DNA from: Candidatus Omnitrophota bacterium
GTDB taxonomy: Bacteria; Omnitrophota; Gorgyraeia; Tantalellales; Tantalellaceae
Reading direction: 5' to 3'
DNA: 6,673 nt
NCBI GenBank assembly: GCA_028717825.1
Contig: JAQUNB010000064.1
Span: 1-6,673, forward strand
Below, piece after piece: positions 1 through 6,092 of this stretch (position 1 is the first letter of the stretch; every line of letters begins with the position of its first letter). The translations under genes and the position numbers were made by a program. The notes beneath the pieces were generated by a model, which had not been told where the DNA came from, did no database searches, and worked only from the letters and a program-made list of their open reading frames with translations.

Positions 1-955
1 GGATCTTAGCCTGAGCCACAAAACCGTCTATGAGACACGCCGTTACCCCCAAAATATGGTACACGTTATGAAGGCCCACTAATGTGGTGTTCATCCCGAA
101 TTTTTTTCCTGTCTTCCGTGTGCAGATATCAAATTTTGTCCCTGTACGTGACAGTTCGATGTTCTCCGCTTTTATGTCCGCGTCCTGTTCAACACCAAAC
201 GTTACCAGTCCCGGAAAATCCTTTTCGCGGGCCAATCCCGCGACCATCACGTCATCGATATTAAGGACCGCTTTACCGCATTTCTTGAGATTTTTGAATA
301 TTTTGGATTTGTCTTTTAAATATCTTTCCATGTTCTTGTGATAGTCCAGATGTTCCGGTGTGATATTCGTAAATATTGCGGCATCAAGCTCTATTCCCCA
401 GACCCTTTTCTGGTCAAGCGCGTGGCTCGACATCTCGATAACCGCGGCTTTTTTCCCGTTTTGGACCATCTCTTCCAATAGACGGTTGGTCGTTATTATA
501 TCCGGAGTTGTCATCGAAGAACGTTCGAGCTTATCGCCGTTCGTCTTCAAATAAACCGTGCTGATCATGCCGCATTTTTTCCCGGCCATATTCAAAATGC
601 TGTCCAAGAGAAAAACGGTCGTAGTCTTTCCGTTCGTGCCAGTAACTCCAACTGTCAATAACGACCCCGACGGATCGTTATAAAAGCTTTTCGCCAGACA
701 CGCTAACGCTTCACGCGTGTCTTCCGTGACTATTATTTTTTTTAGATCCTTTTCATCGAGCCCGCTAAGCGAGTGCTCACATATAACGCAAGAAGCACCC
801 TTTTTTATGACTTCCCGGACATGATCATGTCCATCATGCGCGGTACCTTTTATCGCAATAAAAACATCACCGGAAGATACATTCCTTGAATCTGTTTTTA
901 TGTTATTTTTTGAGAATTTTTTGGAATTTATTATTTTTATGAAGTTTTTATCCAC
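1..955 (-). CDS. murE: MurE, UDP-MurNAc-tripeptide synthetase (partial, C-terminus outside window)
   Basis: Cytoplasmic Mur ligase that uses ATP to add the third amino acid to UDP-MurNAc-Ala-Glu. The frame is open from a GTG at 955 to the window edge, giving 318 residues of a family usually about 480-500 long. The GTG is chosen because GAAGG lies 8 nt upstream and the N-terminus then fits the family: a short lead, then TDSRNVSSGDVFIAIKG (21-37). The ATP P-loop GVTGTNGKTTT is at 103-113, the substrate-binding TTPD at 149-152, EMSSHAL at 174-180 and TNITPEHLDYH at 196-206. By alignment from memory with E. coli MurE, K216 would be the carbamylated lysine. The central domain is complete; the C-terminal domain with the DNPR-type motif that separates diaminopimelate from lysine users is missing, so the added amino acid cannot be told. 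The gene starts 22 nt after the ftsI stop and is surely cotranscribed with it. Confidence 0.96.
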   Translation of the reverse strand, partial: MDKNFIKIINSKKFSKNNIKTDSRNVSSGDVFIAIKGTAHDGHDHVREVIKKGASCVICEHSLSGLDEKDLKKIIVTEDTREALACLAKSFYNDPSGSLLTVGVTGTNGKTTTVFLLDSILNMAGKKCGMISTVYLKTNGDKLERSSMTTPDIITTNRLLEEMVQNGKKAAVIEMSSHALDQKRVWGIELDAAIFTNITPEHLDYHKNMERYLKDKSKIFKNLKKCGKAVLNIDDVMVAGLAREKDFPGLVTFGVEQDADIKAENIELSRTGTKFDICTRKTGKKFGMNTTLVGLHNVYHILGVTACLIDGFVAQAKI

Positions 956-977
956 AGCTGTGCCCTTCAAAAATTTT

Positions 978-2711
978 CTATGCCTTCACAACAGCATTCT
1001 TGCTCTTTTTAAGTTTGAGTTTCTCTGTTTGCGACGGTACTTCCTTCTCCGGTTTTATCCCCAAATATTGAAGTGTCCGCTCCGCTATGCCCTTAAAAGC
1101 AGGCGCCGCAACACTTCCCCCGAAATGTATAGGATGAGGATTTTTCGCGGTCACCACGATCACGACCGCCGGTTTATCGACTGGCGCGAACCCGATGAAA
1201 GAAGCATCATATCTATCGGTATAATATCCGCCTTGCGGGTTGACCATTTGTGCAGTCCCGGTTTTGCCACCAAAATAATAATACTTTGAATTTGCCGGTT
1301 TTCCCGTCCCGTCGCTTACAACATATTTCATGATCTTTTTCATTTTAACGCAAGTCTCTTTTTCCAAAACTTTACGCACAACGGTCGGCTCGAATTTTTT
1401 GTAAATACCACCTTCCCATGTAGTGATCTTATCTACAATATAGGGTTTTATCAGATATCCACCGTTCGCAACAACGCCAACAGCACACGCCAGCTGAAGC
1501 GAAGTAACCGCTATGCCCTGTCCGATCGGGACCGTCGTTATGTCGCTTCGAGTCCATTCCCATGCCGGTCTATTGATACCCGGGACTTCGCCCGGCATAT
1601 CAACACCTGTTTTCGAACCAAAACCAAACTTTATTATATATTCGTAGAGTCTTTTGCTCCCCAATTTGTGCGCTACTTTTACGGTACCGATATTACTTGA
1701 TTTGCCTATAACCTCCAAGAACGGTAGCATGCCGTATGGATGATAATCGTGAAGGACTCTCCCCGCAACTGCATATTCACCCATTTCACAATCAAATCTG
1801 TCCGTCAGGCTGACCACACCTTCATTTAACGCGGCGCTCGCGGTAACTATCTTAAAGATACTTCCCGGTTCATAGACATCGCAAACAGCGGCGTTTTTAA
1901 CCATTGAACGCGGTGTCTCGGCGAACTTATTCAAATTAAAGTTCGGATAATTCGCCATTGCCAAGATCTTGCCATTATACGGATCTAGAACTACCACCGA
2001 GCCGCCATCCGCGTTAAACTTCTTGACCATTTTTTTGAGTTCGTCTTCGGCAATATATTGGATAACAGTGTCTACCGTCAGGACGATATTGTAGCCGTTT
2101 TTGGCAGGGATCGTCTCTTCTTCTTTTAATAGAACGGTCTTTTGACGCGCGTCTTTCACTAGGTGCCGCCACCCCGGCTCGCCCCTGAGTTTTTCATCCC
2201 AGACCAGTTCCAGCGCTTCCAGTCCCACATTATCAACATTAACAAACCCTATCACGTGCGAGGCCATATTCTCATTTGGATAATTACGCTTACTTTCGGT
2301 TATAAAATGCACTCCCTTTAATTTTAGGGCTTTAACTTTTTCGCTGGTCCGGCTGTCGACTTTTCGTTTGACCCATATGAACGATTTATCTTTTTGCAGT
2401 TTATCGAGAAGATCTGTTTTGTCAACACCCAGTGTACTGGAAAGAACTTCGGCCGTCGCTTCTTTATCCGTAACACTGCGAGGATCACAGAAAATACTTT
2501 GTATATCAAGGTTTATCGCCATCGCTTCCATATTCCGGTCGTAGATCGTACCTCTGCGCGGTTCGATCTTTAGAACCCGGTTATGCTGACGATAAGCTAT
2601 GTCCGAGAATCTCGCATAACTTATTATTTGTAGATAAAAAAGACGGAAAAGGAAAGAACCCAAAAGCAGCATTAAACAGACAAGAACAAAATACTGGCGT
2701 GCCCTATTCAT
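978..2711 (-). CDS. ftsI: FtsI (PBP3-type), septal peptidoglycan D,D-transpeptidase
   Basis: Class B penicillin-binding protein that cross-links peptidoglycan at the division septum, as part of the FtsW/FtsQLB complex in the inner membrane. The 577 residues hold a short cytoplasmic lead and one membrane helix (about 7-27), the dimerisation/pedestal domain with RRGTIYDRN (52-60), and the transpeptidase domain. All three active-site motifs are intact: EPGSIFK with nucleophile S284 and K287, SSN at 338-340, and KTGT at 483-486. Length is typical of Gram-negative FtsI. The protein ends with a short basic tail (about 555-577) and has no PASTA domains, unlike many Firmicute or actinobacterial homologues and unlike SpoVD. 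The ATG has GAGG 4 nt upstream, slightly close. It follows ftsL after an unusually long 121-nt spacer and is followed by murE after 22 nt. Division-specific rather than elongation-specific (PBP2) role is inferred from the dcw context. Confidence 0.97.
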   Translation of the reverse strand: MNRARQYFVLVCLMLLLGSFLFRLFYLQIISYARFSDIAYRQHNRVLKIEPRRGTIYDRNMEAMAINLDIQSIFCDPRSVTDKEATAEVLSSTLGVDKTDLLDKLQKDKSFIWVKRKVDSRTSEKVKALKLKGVHFITESKRNYPNENMASHVIGFVNVDNVGLEALELVWDEKLRGEPGWRHLVKDARQKTVLLKEEETIPAKNGYNIVLTVDTVIQYIAEDELKKMVKKFNADGGSVVVLDPYNGKILAMANYPNFNLNKFAETPRSMVKNAAVCDVYEPGSIFKIVTASAALNEGVVSLTDRFDCEMGEYAVAGRVLHDYHPYGMLPFLEVIGKSSNIGTVKVAHKLGSKRLYEYIIKFGFGSKTGVDMPGEVPGINRPAWEWTRSDITTVPIGQGIAVTSLQLACAVGVVANGGYLIKPYIVDKITTWEGGIYKKFEPTVVRKVLEKETCVKMKKIMKYVVSDGTGKPANSKYYYFGGKTGTAQMVNPQGGYYTDRYDASFIGFAPVDKPAVVIVVTAKNPHPIHFGGSVAAPAFKGIAERTLQYLGIKPEKEVPSQTEKLKLKKSKNAVVKA

Positions 2712-2832
2712 CGTACCTCATTATTGCGCCCCATCAAACAATTAAGAAGAAAAAGTCTATTTAACATAGCCGATCACAAGGCAGCCATATAGAATCTGTA
2801 CCCCCGCCAATCGGATCCAGCTAAATTTTTTA
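2712..2832 (-). other. Structured-looking 121-nt spacer between ftsL and ftsI
   Basis: This is the only sizeable gap inside the tight dcw operon. Read on the minus strand, nested complementary segments can be paired by eye: ATTTAGC (2826-2820) with GTTAAAT (2765-2759, one G-U pair), CCGAT (2814-2810) with ATCGG (2774-2770), and GGC (2808-2806) with GCC (2782-2780), leaving a 23-nt loop. No convincing promoter or U-tract terminator was seen. A 19-codon frame (2767-2708) ends across the ftsI start codon but has no ribosome binding site. A function in tuning ftsI translation or mRNA processing is possible but not shown. Confidence 0.35.
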
Positions 2833-3192
2833 CTAACGCGATTTTGCTTCGGCGCTCAAGGTAAAAGTGTCCAAGAATTTAGCGACAAGCCCATCAACCG
2901 ATTCTTCTTTTACGCTATGCGATCTGGCAACCTTGTAGCCGCCGATTTGTTTATTTCTTTTGCCGGTGAATTCGATCTCGCTCTGATCAAGTGAAGCCAG
3001 TAGATATTTGGGGGATTCAAGCTTCGATAGATTATACATTAACTTGGAATTCTGGTCAACGAGGCGGGCTAGTTCCAAACTGTTCTTATGAAGCTCGTAA
3101 GCGGACTTAAATATCTCAACCCGCAGATGCACATATGCCATTGCGATAATCGTAGCGAGGATACCTACTAAAATGATCTTATATGCCCTCAT
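2833..3192 (-). CDS. ftsL: FtsL-like cell division protein
   Basis: Small bitopic divisome protein; in the family FtsL pairs with FtsB/DivIC through a coiled coil and helps activate FtsWI. The 119-residue frame has a short basic cytoplasmic lead (MRAYK), one membrane helix (about 5-22), then a heptad-like stretch rich in L, E, K and N (about 25-58) and a conserved-looking ESPKYLL (59-65). The C-terminal half is polar and unrecognised. FtsL sequences diverge strongly, so the call rests on topology, size and location between rsmH and ftsI, where ftsL sits in most dcw clusters. The ATG overlaps the end of rsmH by 14 nt, with AAGG 9 nt upstream, which points to coupled translation. A FtsB/DivIC-type protein is the alternative, less likely here. 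Confidence 0.82.
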   Translation of the reverse strand: MRAYKIILVGILATIIAMAYVHLRVEIFKSAYELHKNSLELARLVDQNSKLMYNLSKLESPKYLLASLDQSEIEFTGKRNKQIGGYKVARSHSVKEESVDGLVAKFLDTFTLSAEAKSR

Positions 3193-4129
3193 GATTGTTT
3201 ACCTTTTCTGCCGCTCTGAGTTTTGCGCTCCTTGAGCGCGAATTTTCGCGGATCTCTTTGTCACTCGGTATCACGGGTTTTTTCGTTAGTATATGCAATA
3301 CATTTTTCTTTGCATCGTTCCTAAAAATATTTTTAATGATCCTGTCTTCGAGTGAATGGAAAGATATGACGCATATCCTCGCGCCGCCGGCAAGAAGCGG
3401 GATCGTTTCCGCAACCGCCTTTTCCACCGCTTCCAATTCACTGTTCACAAAGATACGTAGAGCTTGGAACGTACGGGCCGCGGGATGTAGGAACTGGCCC
3501 CTATATTTTCCGCCTACCGCGTCAACGATTATGGCCGCTAATTCGCCGGTAGTCTCTATCCTTTTTCTCTTTCTTGAAAGAACGATTTTCTTCGCTACGA
3601 GCTTTGCGTGTCTCTCTTCTCCGTATTGTCTCAATATTTCCTCGATCTCAACCGGAGAAAATCTATTTACAACATCTCTGGCTTTCAGCGCTTGACGTGG
3701 GTCGAACCTCATATCGAGAGGCCCGTCCCTTAAAAAGCTAAACCCCCTACCCCCGTCATCTATCTGGAACGAACTGATCCCTAGATCGAACAGAGCCCCG
3801 TCTAGTTTCTCTATCCCGCGCTCCCGAAGTATTTCTTTTATATCCCTGAAATCCCCATTAACAAAAATTATTTTATTCCCGAGATCAGAGAGTTCTTTTT
3901 TTGTTTTGTCAAATGTTTCGGGATCTTTTTCTATCGCTATTATTTTGCCGCCGGGAGAGATCTTCTCTGCTATCCTTTTTGTGTGTCCTCCACCGCCTAA
4001 AGTCGCGTCAAGGATAATATCTCCCGCCGCGGGATCCAAAAACTCAACTACCTCATCTAAAAGAACCGGAAGATGCAAGCAAATCCTTTCACTATCTTTG
4101 ACCTCGGAAGACCTTATTGAACACTTCAT
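3179..4129 (-). CDS. rsmH: RsmH (MraW), 16S rRNA m4C1402 methyltransferase
   Basis: S-adenosylmethionine-dependent enzyme that N4-methylates C1402 in the decoding centre of 16S rRNA. The 316-residue frame shows the family signatures in order: HLPVLLDEVVEFL (19-31), the SAM loop DATLGGGGHT (41-50), DLGISS (115-120), GFSFLRDGPLDMR (129-141), HPAARTFQALRIFVN (215-229), SFHSLEDRIIK (256-266) and the C-terminal NSRSRSAKLR (296-305). It therefore looks complete and active. The start is uncertain. The ATG at 4129 has only a weak purine run upstream and gives 17 residues before the conserved HLPV. An in-frame TTG at 4078 has AAAGGA 5 nt upstream, follows the stop of the preceding small frame by 13 nt, and gives an N-terminus beginning directly at HLPVLLDEV. 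The longer form is listed; the shorter is equally plausible. Its 3' end overlaps ftsL. Confidence 0.97.
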   Translation of the reverse strand: MKCSIRSSEVKDSERICLHLPVLLDEVVEFLDPAAGDIILDATLGGGGHTKRIAEKISPGGKIIAIEKDPETFDKTKKELSDLGNKIIFVNGDFRDIKEILRERGIEKLDGALFDLGISSFQIDDGGRGFSFLRDGPLDMRFDPRQALKARDVVNRFSPVEIEEILRQYGEERHAKLVAKKIVLSRKRKRIETTGELAAIIVDAVGGKYRGQFLHPAARTFQALRIFVNSELEAVEKAVAETIPLLAGGARICVISFHSLEDRIIKNIFRNDAKKNVLHILTKKPVIPSDKEIRENSRSRSAKLRAAEKVNNHEGI

Positions 4130-4271
4130 ACTGCTTCTTATAAAAAGAAGAATACGAACTTATCAGGTCTTCCTTGTTCTCTTTTTTTCTTTGGTAGCCC
4201 GCTTTTCTGGACGACTTCGCCTTTCCATAAAGCGACCCGCCTATTTCACAAGCTTGCAAATATCTTTTCAT
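4092..4271 (-). CDS. Small basic protein of unknown function, 59 aa, between mraZ and rsmH
   Basis: I do not recognise this protein. The frame opens at an ATG at 4271 with GGGAGG 9 nt upstream, a good ribosome binding site, and runs 59 codons to a TAG at 4092-4094. It is soluble-looking and basic: MKRYLQACEIGG at the start, a K/R-rich middle (about 17-33), then an aromatic SSYSSFYKKQYEVFNKVF segment (38-55). It has no membrane helix or cysteine cluster. It overlaps the ATG start of rsmH by 38 nt, but if rsmH starts at the TTG at 4078 the genes are separate, 13 nt apart, which makes a tidy operon. It fills most of what would otherwise be a 207-nt gap in a very compact operon. Against it: short length, no known family, and an overlapping inverted repeat that may mean this stretch acts as RNA. 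Confidence 0.5.
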   Translation of the reverse strand: MKRYLQACEIGGSLYGKAKSSRKAGYQRKKENKEDLISSYSSFYKKQYEVFNKVFRGQR

Positions 4272-4336
4272 CTCTTTCGGCCTCCCATATTGCCAGTAGA
4301 CTCAAATTTGCGACAGCCCGTCTTACCAAAGAAAAA
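4184..4336. repeat. Perfect 13-bp inverted repeat spanning the gap after the 63-aa gene
   Basis: TTTTTCTTTGGTA at 4184-4196 and its exact complement TACCAAAGAAAAA at 4324-4336 are separated by 127 nt. One arm begins right after the stop codon of the 63-aa gene; the other lies inside the 59-aa frame (codons Y26 to K30). On the mRNA the arms could pair and enclose the ribosome binding site and start of the 59-aa frame. Pairing does not extend into the flanks, and the arms are AT-rich. Confidence 0.5.
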
Positions 4337-4528
4337 TTACTCGCAATCTTTTACAACGAAATACGTTTTCTTGCCCCTATCCGACGAAGAAAACGCGTAA
4401 CATTTCACTCCAAGGTGTGCTAAGCCGGAAGGGAATGCCCTCGCTCTTTTTAACCTCTCAAGGATGTTTACGCAATTCACGAATTCTACCTGCTTCTTGT
4501 TGAATTTAACTGCGTATCGTCTATACAT
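4337..4528 (-). CDS. Small basic protein of unknown function, 63 aa, directly after mraZ
   Basis: No family recognised. The ATG at 4528 is chosen because GGGAGG stands 5 nt upstream, an excellent ribosome binding site; a longer reading to an ATG at 4585 would overlap mraZ and lacks such a site. The 63 residues are soluble-looking and basic: YRRYAVKFNKKQVEFVN (2-18) looks like a strand and start of a helix, VNILERLKRARAFP (20-33) like an amphipathic helix, and VKCYAFSSSD...KTYFVVKD (41-61) like two strands. Cysteines at 19, 43 and 62 do not form a clear metal site. It lies 22 nt after the mraZ stop, so it should be transcribed with mraZ under MraZ control. In standard dcw clusters rsmH follows mraZ at once, so an inserted gene here is unusual. 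A small RNA- or nucleoid-binding protein is possible from its charge, but this is only a guess. Confidence 0.78.
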   Translation of the reverse strand: MYRRYAVKFNKKQVEFVNCVNILERLKRARAFPSGLAHLGVKCYAFSSSDRGKKTYFVVKDCE

Positions 4529-4550
4529 GGCAACCTCCCTCTGGAACCGT

Positions 4551-4988
4551 TTAGGGGTCCATAAGATTCTCAGATATCTCTTCAAAATTTTCTTTCGATG
4601 TATTGTAAAACTCTTCCCACTTGTGTTTATCCCATATCTCTATACGATTCGAAACTCCGATTATCATTATACTTTTGGCTAGTTTTGCATACTCTTTCAA
4701 ATAATCCGGCACGAGTATCCTCCACTGCTTATCGGGTTCAACAGGCATCGCGCCTCCAAAAAATAGCCTATTGAATTTTCTGCTTTCACGTTTTGTGAAC
4801 GACATCGTTTTGAACTTGTTCTCCTGTACCTTCCACTCATTTTCCGGAAAAAGAAAGAGACATTCCTCAATCCCCCTCGTTACATAAAGTCGCTCTATCC
4901 CGTTCTCCTTGAGCGCATCTCTGAAACGAGACGGAATGATTATGCGGCTCTTCTTATCGATTGAATGTAAATACTCTCCATAGAACAT
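4551..4988 (-). CDS. mraZ: MraZ, transcriptional regulator of the dcw operon
   Basis: DNA-binding regulator that forms ring-shaped oligomers and represses its own operon by binding tandem repeats near the promoter. The 145 residues contain two tandem AbrB-like MraZ domains: the first opens with MFYGEYLHSIDKKSRIIIP (1-19), the second carries DKQWRILVP (86-94). The family motif DxxxR is kept in both (D11/R15, D86/R90), but the usual glycine before the arginine is S14 in the first and W89 in the second. The ATG at 4988 is preferred: GGAGG lies 8 nt upstream and the N-terminus then matches family members, which begin MF.GEY. A GTG at 5003 would add five residues but would place the ribosome binding site inside the gene. 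First gene of the operon, 22 nt ahead of the 63-aa gene, with its operator directly upstream. Confidence 0.96.
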   Translation of the reverse strand: MFYGEYLHSIDKKSRIIIPSRFRDALKENGIERLYVTRGIEECLFLFPENEWKVQENKFKTMSFTKRESRKFNRLFFGGAMPVEPDKQWRILVPDYLKEYAKLAKSIMIIGVSNRIEIWDKHKWEEFYNTSKENFEEISENLMDP

Positions 4989-4989
4989 A

Positions 4990-5016
4990 CCACTTTCCTC
5001 CACTTTAAACCACTTT
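4990..5016 (-). promoter_or_regulatory. MraZ operator: three AAAGTGG direct repeats, 10-nt period
   Basis: AAAGTGG occurs three times at 5016-5010, 5006-5000 and 4996-4990 (minus strand), exactly one helical turn apart, ending one base before the mraZ ATG. Known MraZ sites are tandem GTGG-type boxes with the same period (TGGGN plus 5 nt in E. coli; AAAGTG[G/T] in Mollicutes, from memory). The array lies in the short leader, between the predicted transcription start and the start codon, and covers the ribosome binding site, so bound MraZ would block transcription. Confidence 0.9.
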
Positions 5017-5027
5017 TACCTAATCGA

Positions 5028-5056
5028 AGTATACATAATGGGAAGACCTTTGTCAA
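5028..5056 (-). promoter_or_regulatory. Sigma70-type promoter of the dcw operon
   Basis: Minus-strand TTGACA (5056-5051), a 17-nt spacer, and TATACT (5033-5028): consensus -35, one mismatch in the -10. Transcription should start near 5020-5022, giving a leader of about 33 nt that consists almost entirely of the MraZ operator. It is the only near-consensus promoter close to mraZ. Confidence 0.88.
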
Positions 5057-5362
5057 TAGGAGTTATGAGCATAAATATGACAAAACGAGATCACCCACTA
5101 TATAGATGGTGGTGCCTCAGAATACACAACATATAGGATTAAAATGCGGAAAACCATAGAGTGGAATTATTAACAAACAAGATCGATTTATACGTGATAA
5201 TTTTGTTAAACATCACGGACAATTTTAAGACCTTGAATTTATTTGGGAAGCAATTCTCCAAGTTAGGATAGAACAACGGACAGAAATATTTCTACGCGCG
5301 GACTCGATCTTTACAATAGATTATAATGGAAGCGATCTTTAACAAGTGCTCTGAGAAGATCA
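5057..5362. other. Gene-free region between the pilZ gene and the mraZ promoter
   Basis: About 300 AT-rich bases with no supported gene on either strand. Visible items are weak: a direct repeat CGATCTTTA at 5305-5313 and 5333-5341; a possible 6-bp stem GATCTT/AAGATC (5361-5356 with 5339-5334, minus strand) just after the pilZ stop, with no T-run, so not a clear terminator; an inverted repeat TTAACAAA/TTTGTTAA in 5170-5208; and a consensus TATAAT (5325-5320, minus strand) without a good -35. A 23-codon plus-strand frame at 5065-5136 is judged chance. Confidence 0.5.
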
Positions 5363-5800
5363 TTACCAGTATAATTTTTCAAATCTTTCAGAGTAACGTT
5401 TGATCCATTCGCGGGACGCTTCGGAGAGGGACATTTCCTTTCCTATTTGCAGAGAGCGTAAAGTGCGGTATTCCTCGATAAGATATATTTGTTCGATCAG
5501 TTTCACCTTGAACGCATCTGCGTAATTTATGAACGAGATACCGACGTTATAGAGCCCGGAAGCGGCATCCTGTATGGTGTGTACCACTTTACCTTTTATA
5601 TTGAAAACTTTCTCATATAGCGGAATATTGAGTTTTATGACCGTCCCCGCGGCAACATCTCTTTTTGACAGGAACATAAGTCCACCTTCGCTTACGTTGA
5701 TGGTTTCGGTTCTCTCAAAAGCTTCGTCTTCTGAAACTTGGAACTCAAGGGGATAAACAAGAAGATGCCTTAGAAAATGTCGTCTTTCTTTTTCGGTCAT
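5363..5800 (-). CDS. PilZ-domain protein, probable cyclic-di-GMP receptor
   Basis: PilZ domains bind cyclic di-GMP and relay it to motility, exopolysaccharide or other outputs. The 145-residue protein has the two binding elements in the usual order: an arginine run R6-R7-xxx-R11 at the N-terminus and NVSEGG (35-40), matching the N/DxSxxG loop, followed by the beta-barrel (about 42-92, including GTVIKLNIPL and VGISFINY). Both arginines of RxxxR (R7, R11) are present, so ligand binding is expected. Residues about 95-145 form a helical, charged C-terminal extension ending in an aromatic EKLYW; I know no function for it. There is no GGDEF, EAL or other output domain, so it is a stand-alone adaptor. 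The ATG at 5800 has AAGG 6 nt upstream. It lies 56 nt after the PC4-like gene and is probably cotranscribed with it. Confidence 0.88.
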   Translation of the reverse strand: MTEKERRHFLRHLLVYPLEFQVSEDEAFERTETINVSEGGLMFLSKRDVAAGTVIKLNIPLYEKVFNIKGKVVHTIQDAASGLYNVGISFINYADAFKVKLIEQIYLIEEYRTLRSLQIGKEMSLSEASREWIKRYSERFEKLYW

Positions 5801-5856
5801 TTTATACCTTTTTCATTATTAAAACATGATCAGTTTTTTAAGCTTAACAACTGGCT

Positions 5857-6090
5857 CTATACTAACTTGTTCTCGATCAATTCTTTCTCTAACTTCTCTA
5901 TCGCCTCTTTCAGTTTTGGGAATAATCTTACGTTGATATTTACCCCCTTGCCTGTCGGGACTTTTTCTTCGCCCTGAGGAGGTTGTGTCCAAATCCTGAT
6001 ATCGATCACGTCATTACCCTGATATTCAGAGATACGTATCCTTACATCCTGATATTTATTTTTCTGAAAAGAAGCTATATCTTTTTCCAT
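5857..6090 (-). CDS. PC4/p15-like (YdbC-type) nucleic-acid-binding protein
   Basis: Small protein resembling the C-terminal domain of the transcriptional coactivator PC4 (p15) and bacterial YdbC; members dimerise and bind single-stranded DNA, sometimes RNA. The 77 residues show the expected build: a first strand IASFQKNKYQDVRIRISEY (5-23), a second DVIDIRIWTQ (27-36), the loop and strand PTGKGVNINV (45-54), then a final amphipathic helix RLFPKLKEAIEKLEKELIE (55-73). Length equals the bare domain, with no N-terminal extension. The ATG at 6090 follows a G-rich ribosome binding site (AAGGGGG). A promoter lies directly upstream and a pilZ-type gene directly downstream. Whether it acts in transcription, repair or replication cannot be read from the sequence. 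Confidence 0.85.
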   Translation of the reverse strand: MEKDIASFQKNKYQDVRIRISEYQGNDVIDIRIWTQPPQGEEKVPTGKGVNINVRLFPKLKEAIEKLEKELIENKLV

Positions 6091-6092
6091 AC

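Noticed and set aside
900..1289. 129-aa plus-strand frame antisense to the end of ftsI and start of murE
   Set aside because: Lies opposite two clear genes, shows no domain and no ribosome binding site; the same holds for the plus-strand frames at 3195-3695 and 3906-4400.
2708..2767. 19-codon leader-like frame ending across the ftsI start codon
   Set aside because: No ribosome binding site and no recognisable leader pattern.
4246..4347. 33-codon minus-strand frame between the two small genes, with protein-like composition
   Set aside because: No ATG or ribosome binding site, and it overlaps the 59-aa frame; could only matter if a frameshift were present.
4529..4585. Longer 82-aa form of the 63-aa gene, starting inside mraZ
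   Set aside because: The added 19 residues are the end of mraZ in another frame and have no ribosome binding site; the ATG at 4528 has an excellent one.
4989..5003. GTG start of mraZ five codons upstream
   Set aside because: It would put the ribosome binding site GGAGG inside the gene, and the family starts at MF.GEY, which the ATG at 4988 gives.
5065..5136. 23-codon plus-strand frame after AGGAG
   Set aside because: Too short, ribosome binding site too close to the ATG, on the opposite strand to everything else; a loose likeness to phage HNH-type starts is not enough.
5801..5856. Imperfect hairpin between the PC4-like and pilZ genes as a terminator
   Set aside because: The stem is AT-rich, has mismatches and no following T-run on the minus strand; read-through into pilZ is more likely.
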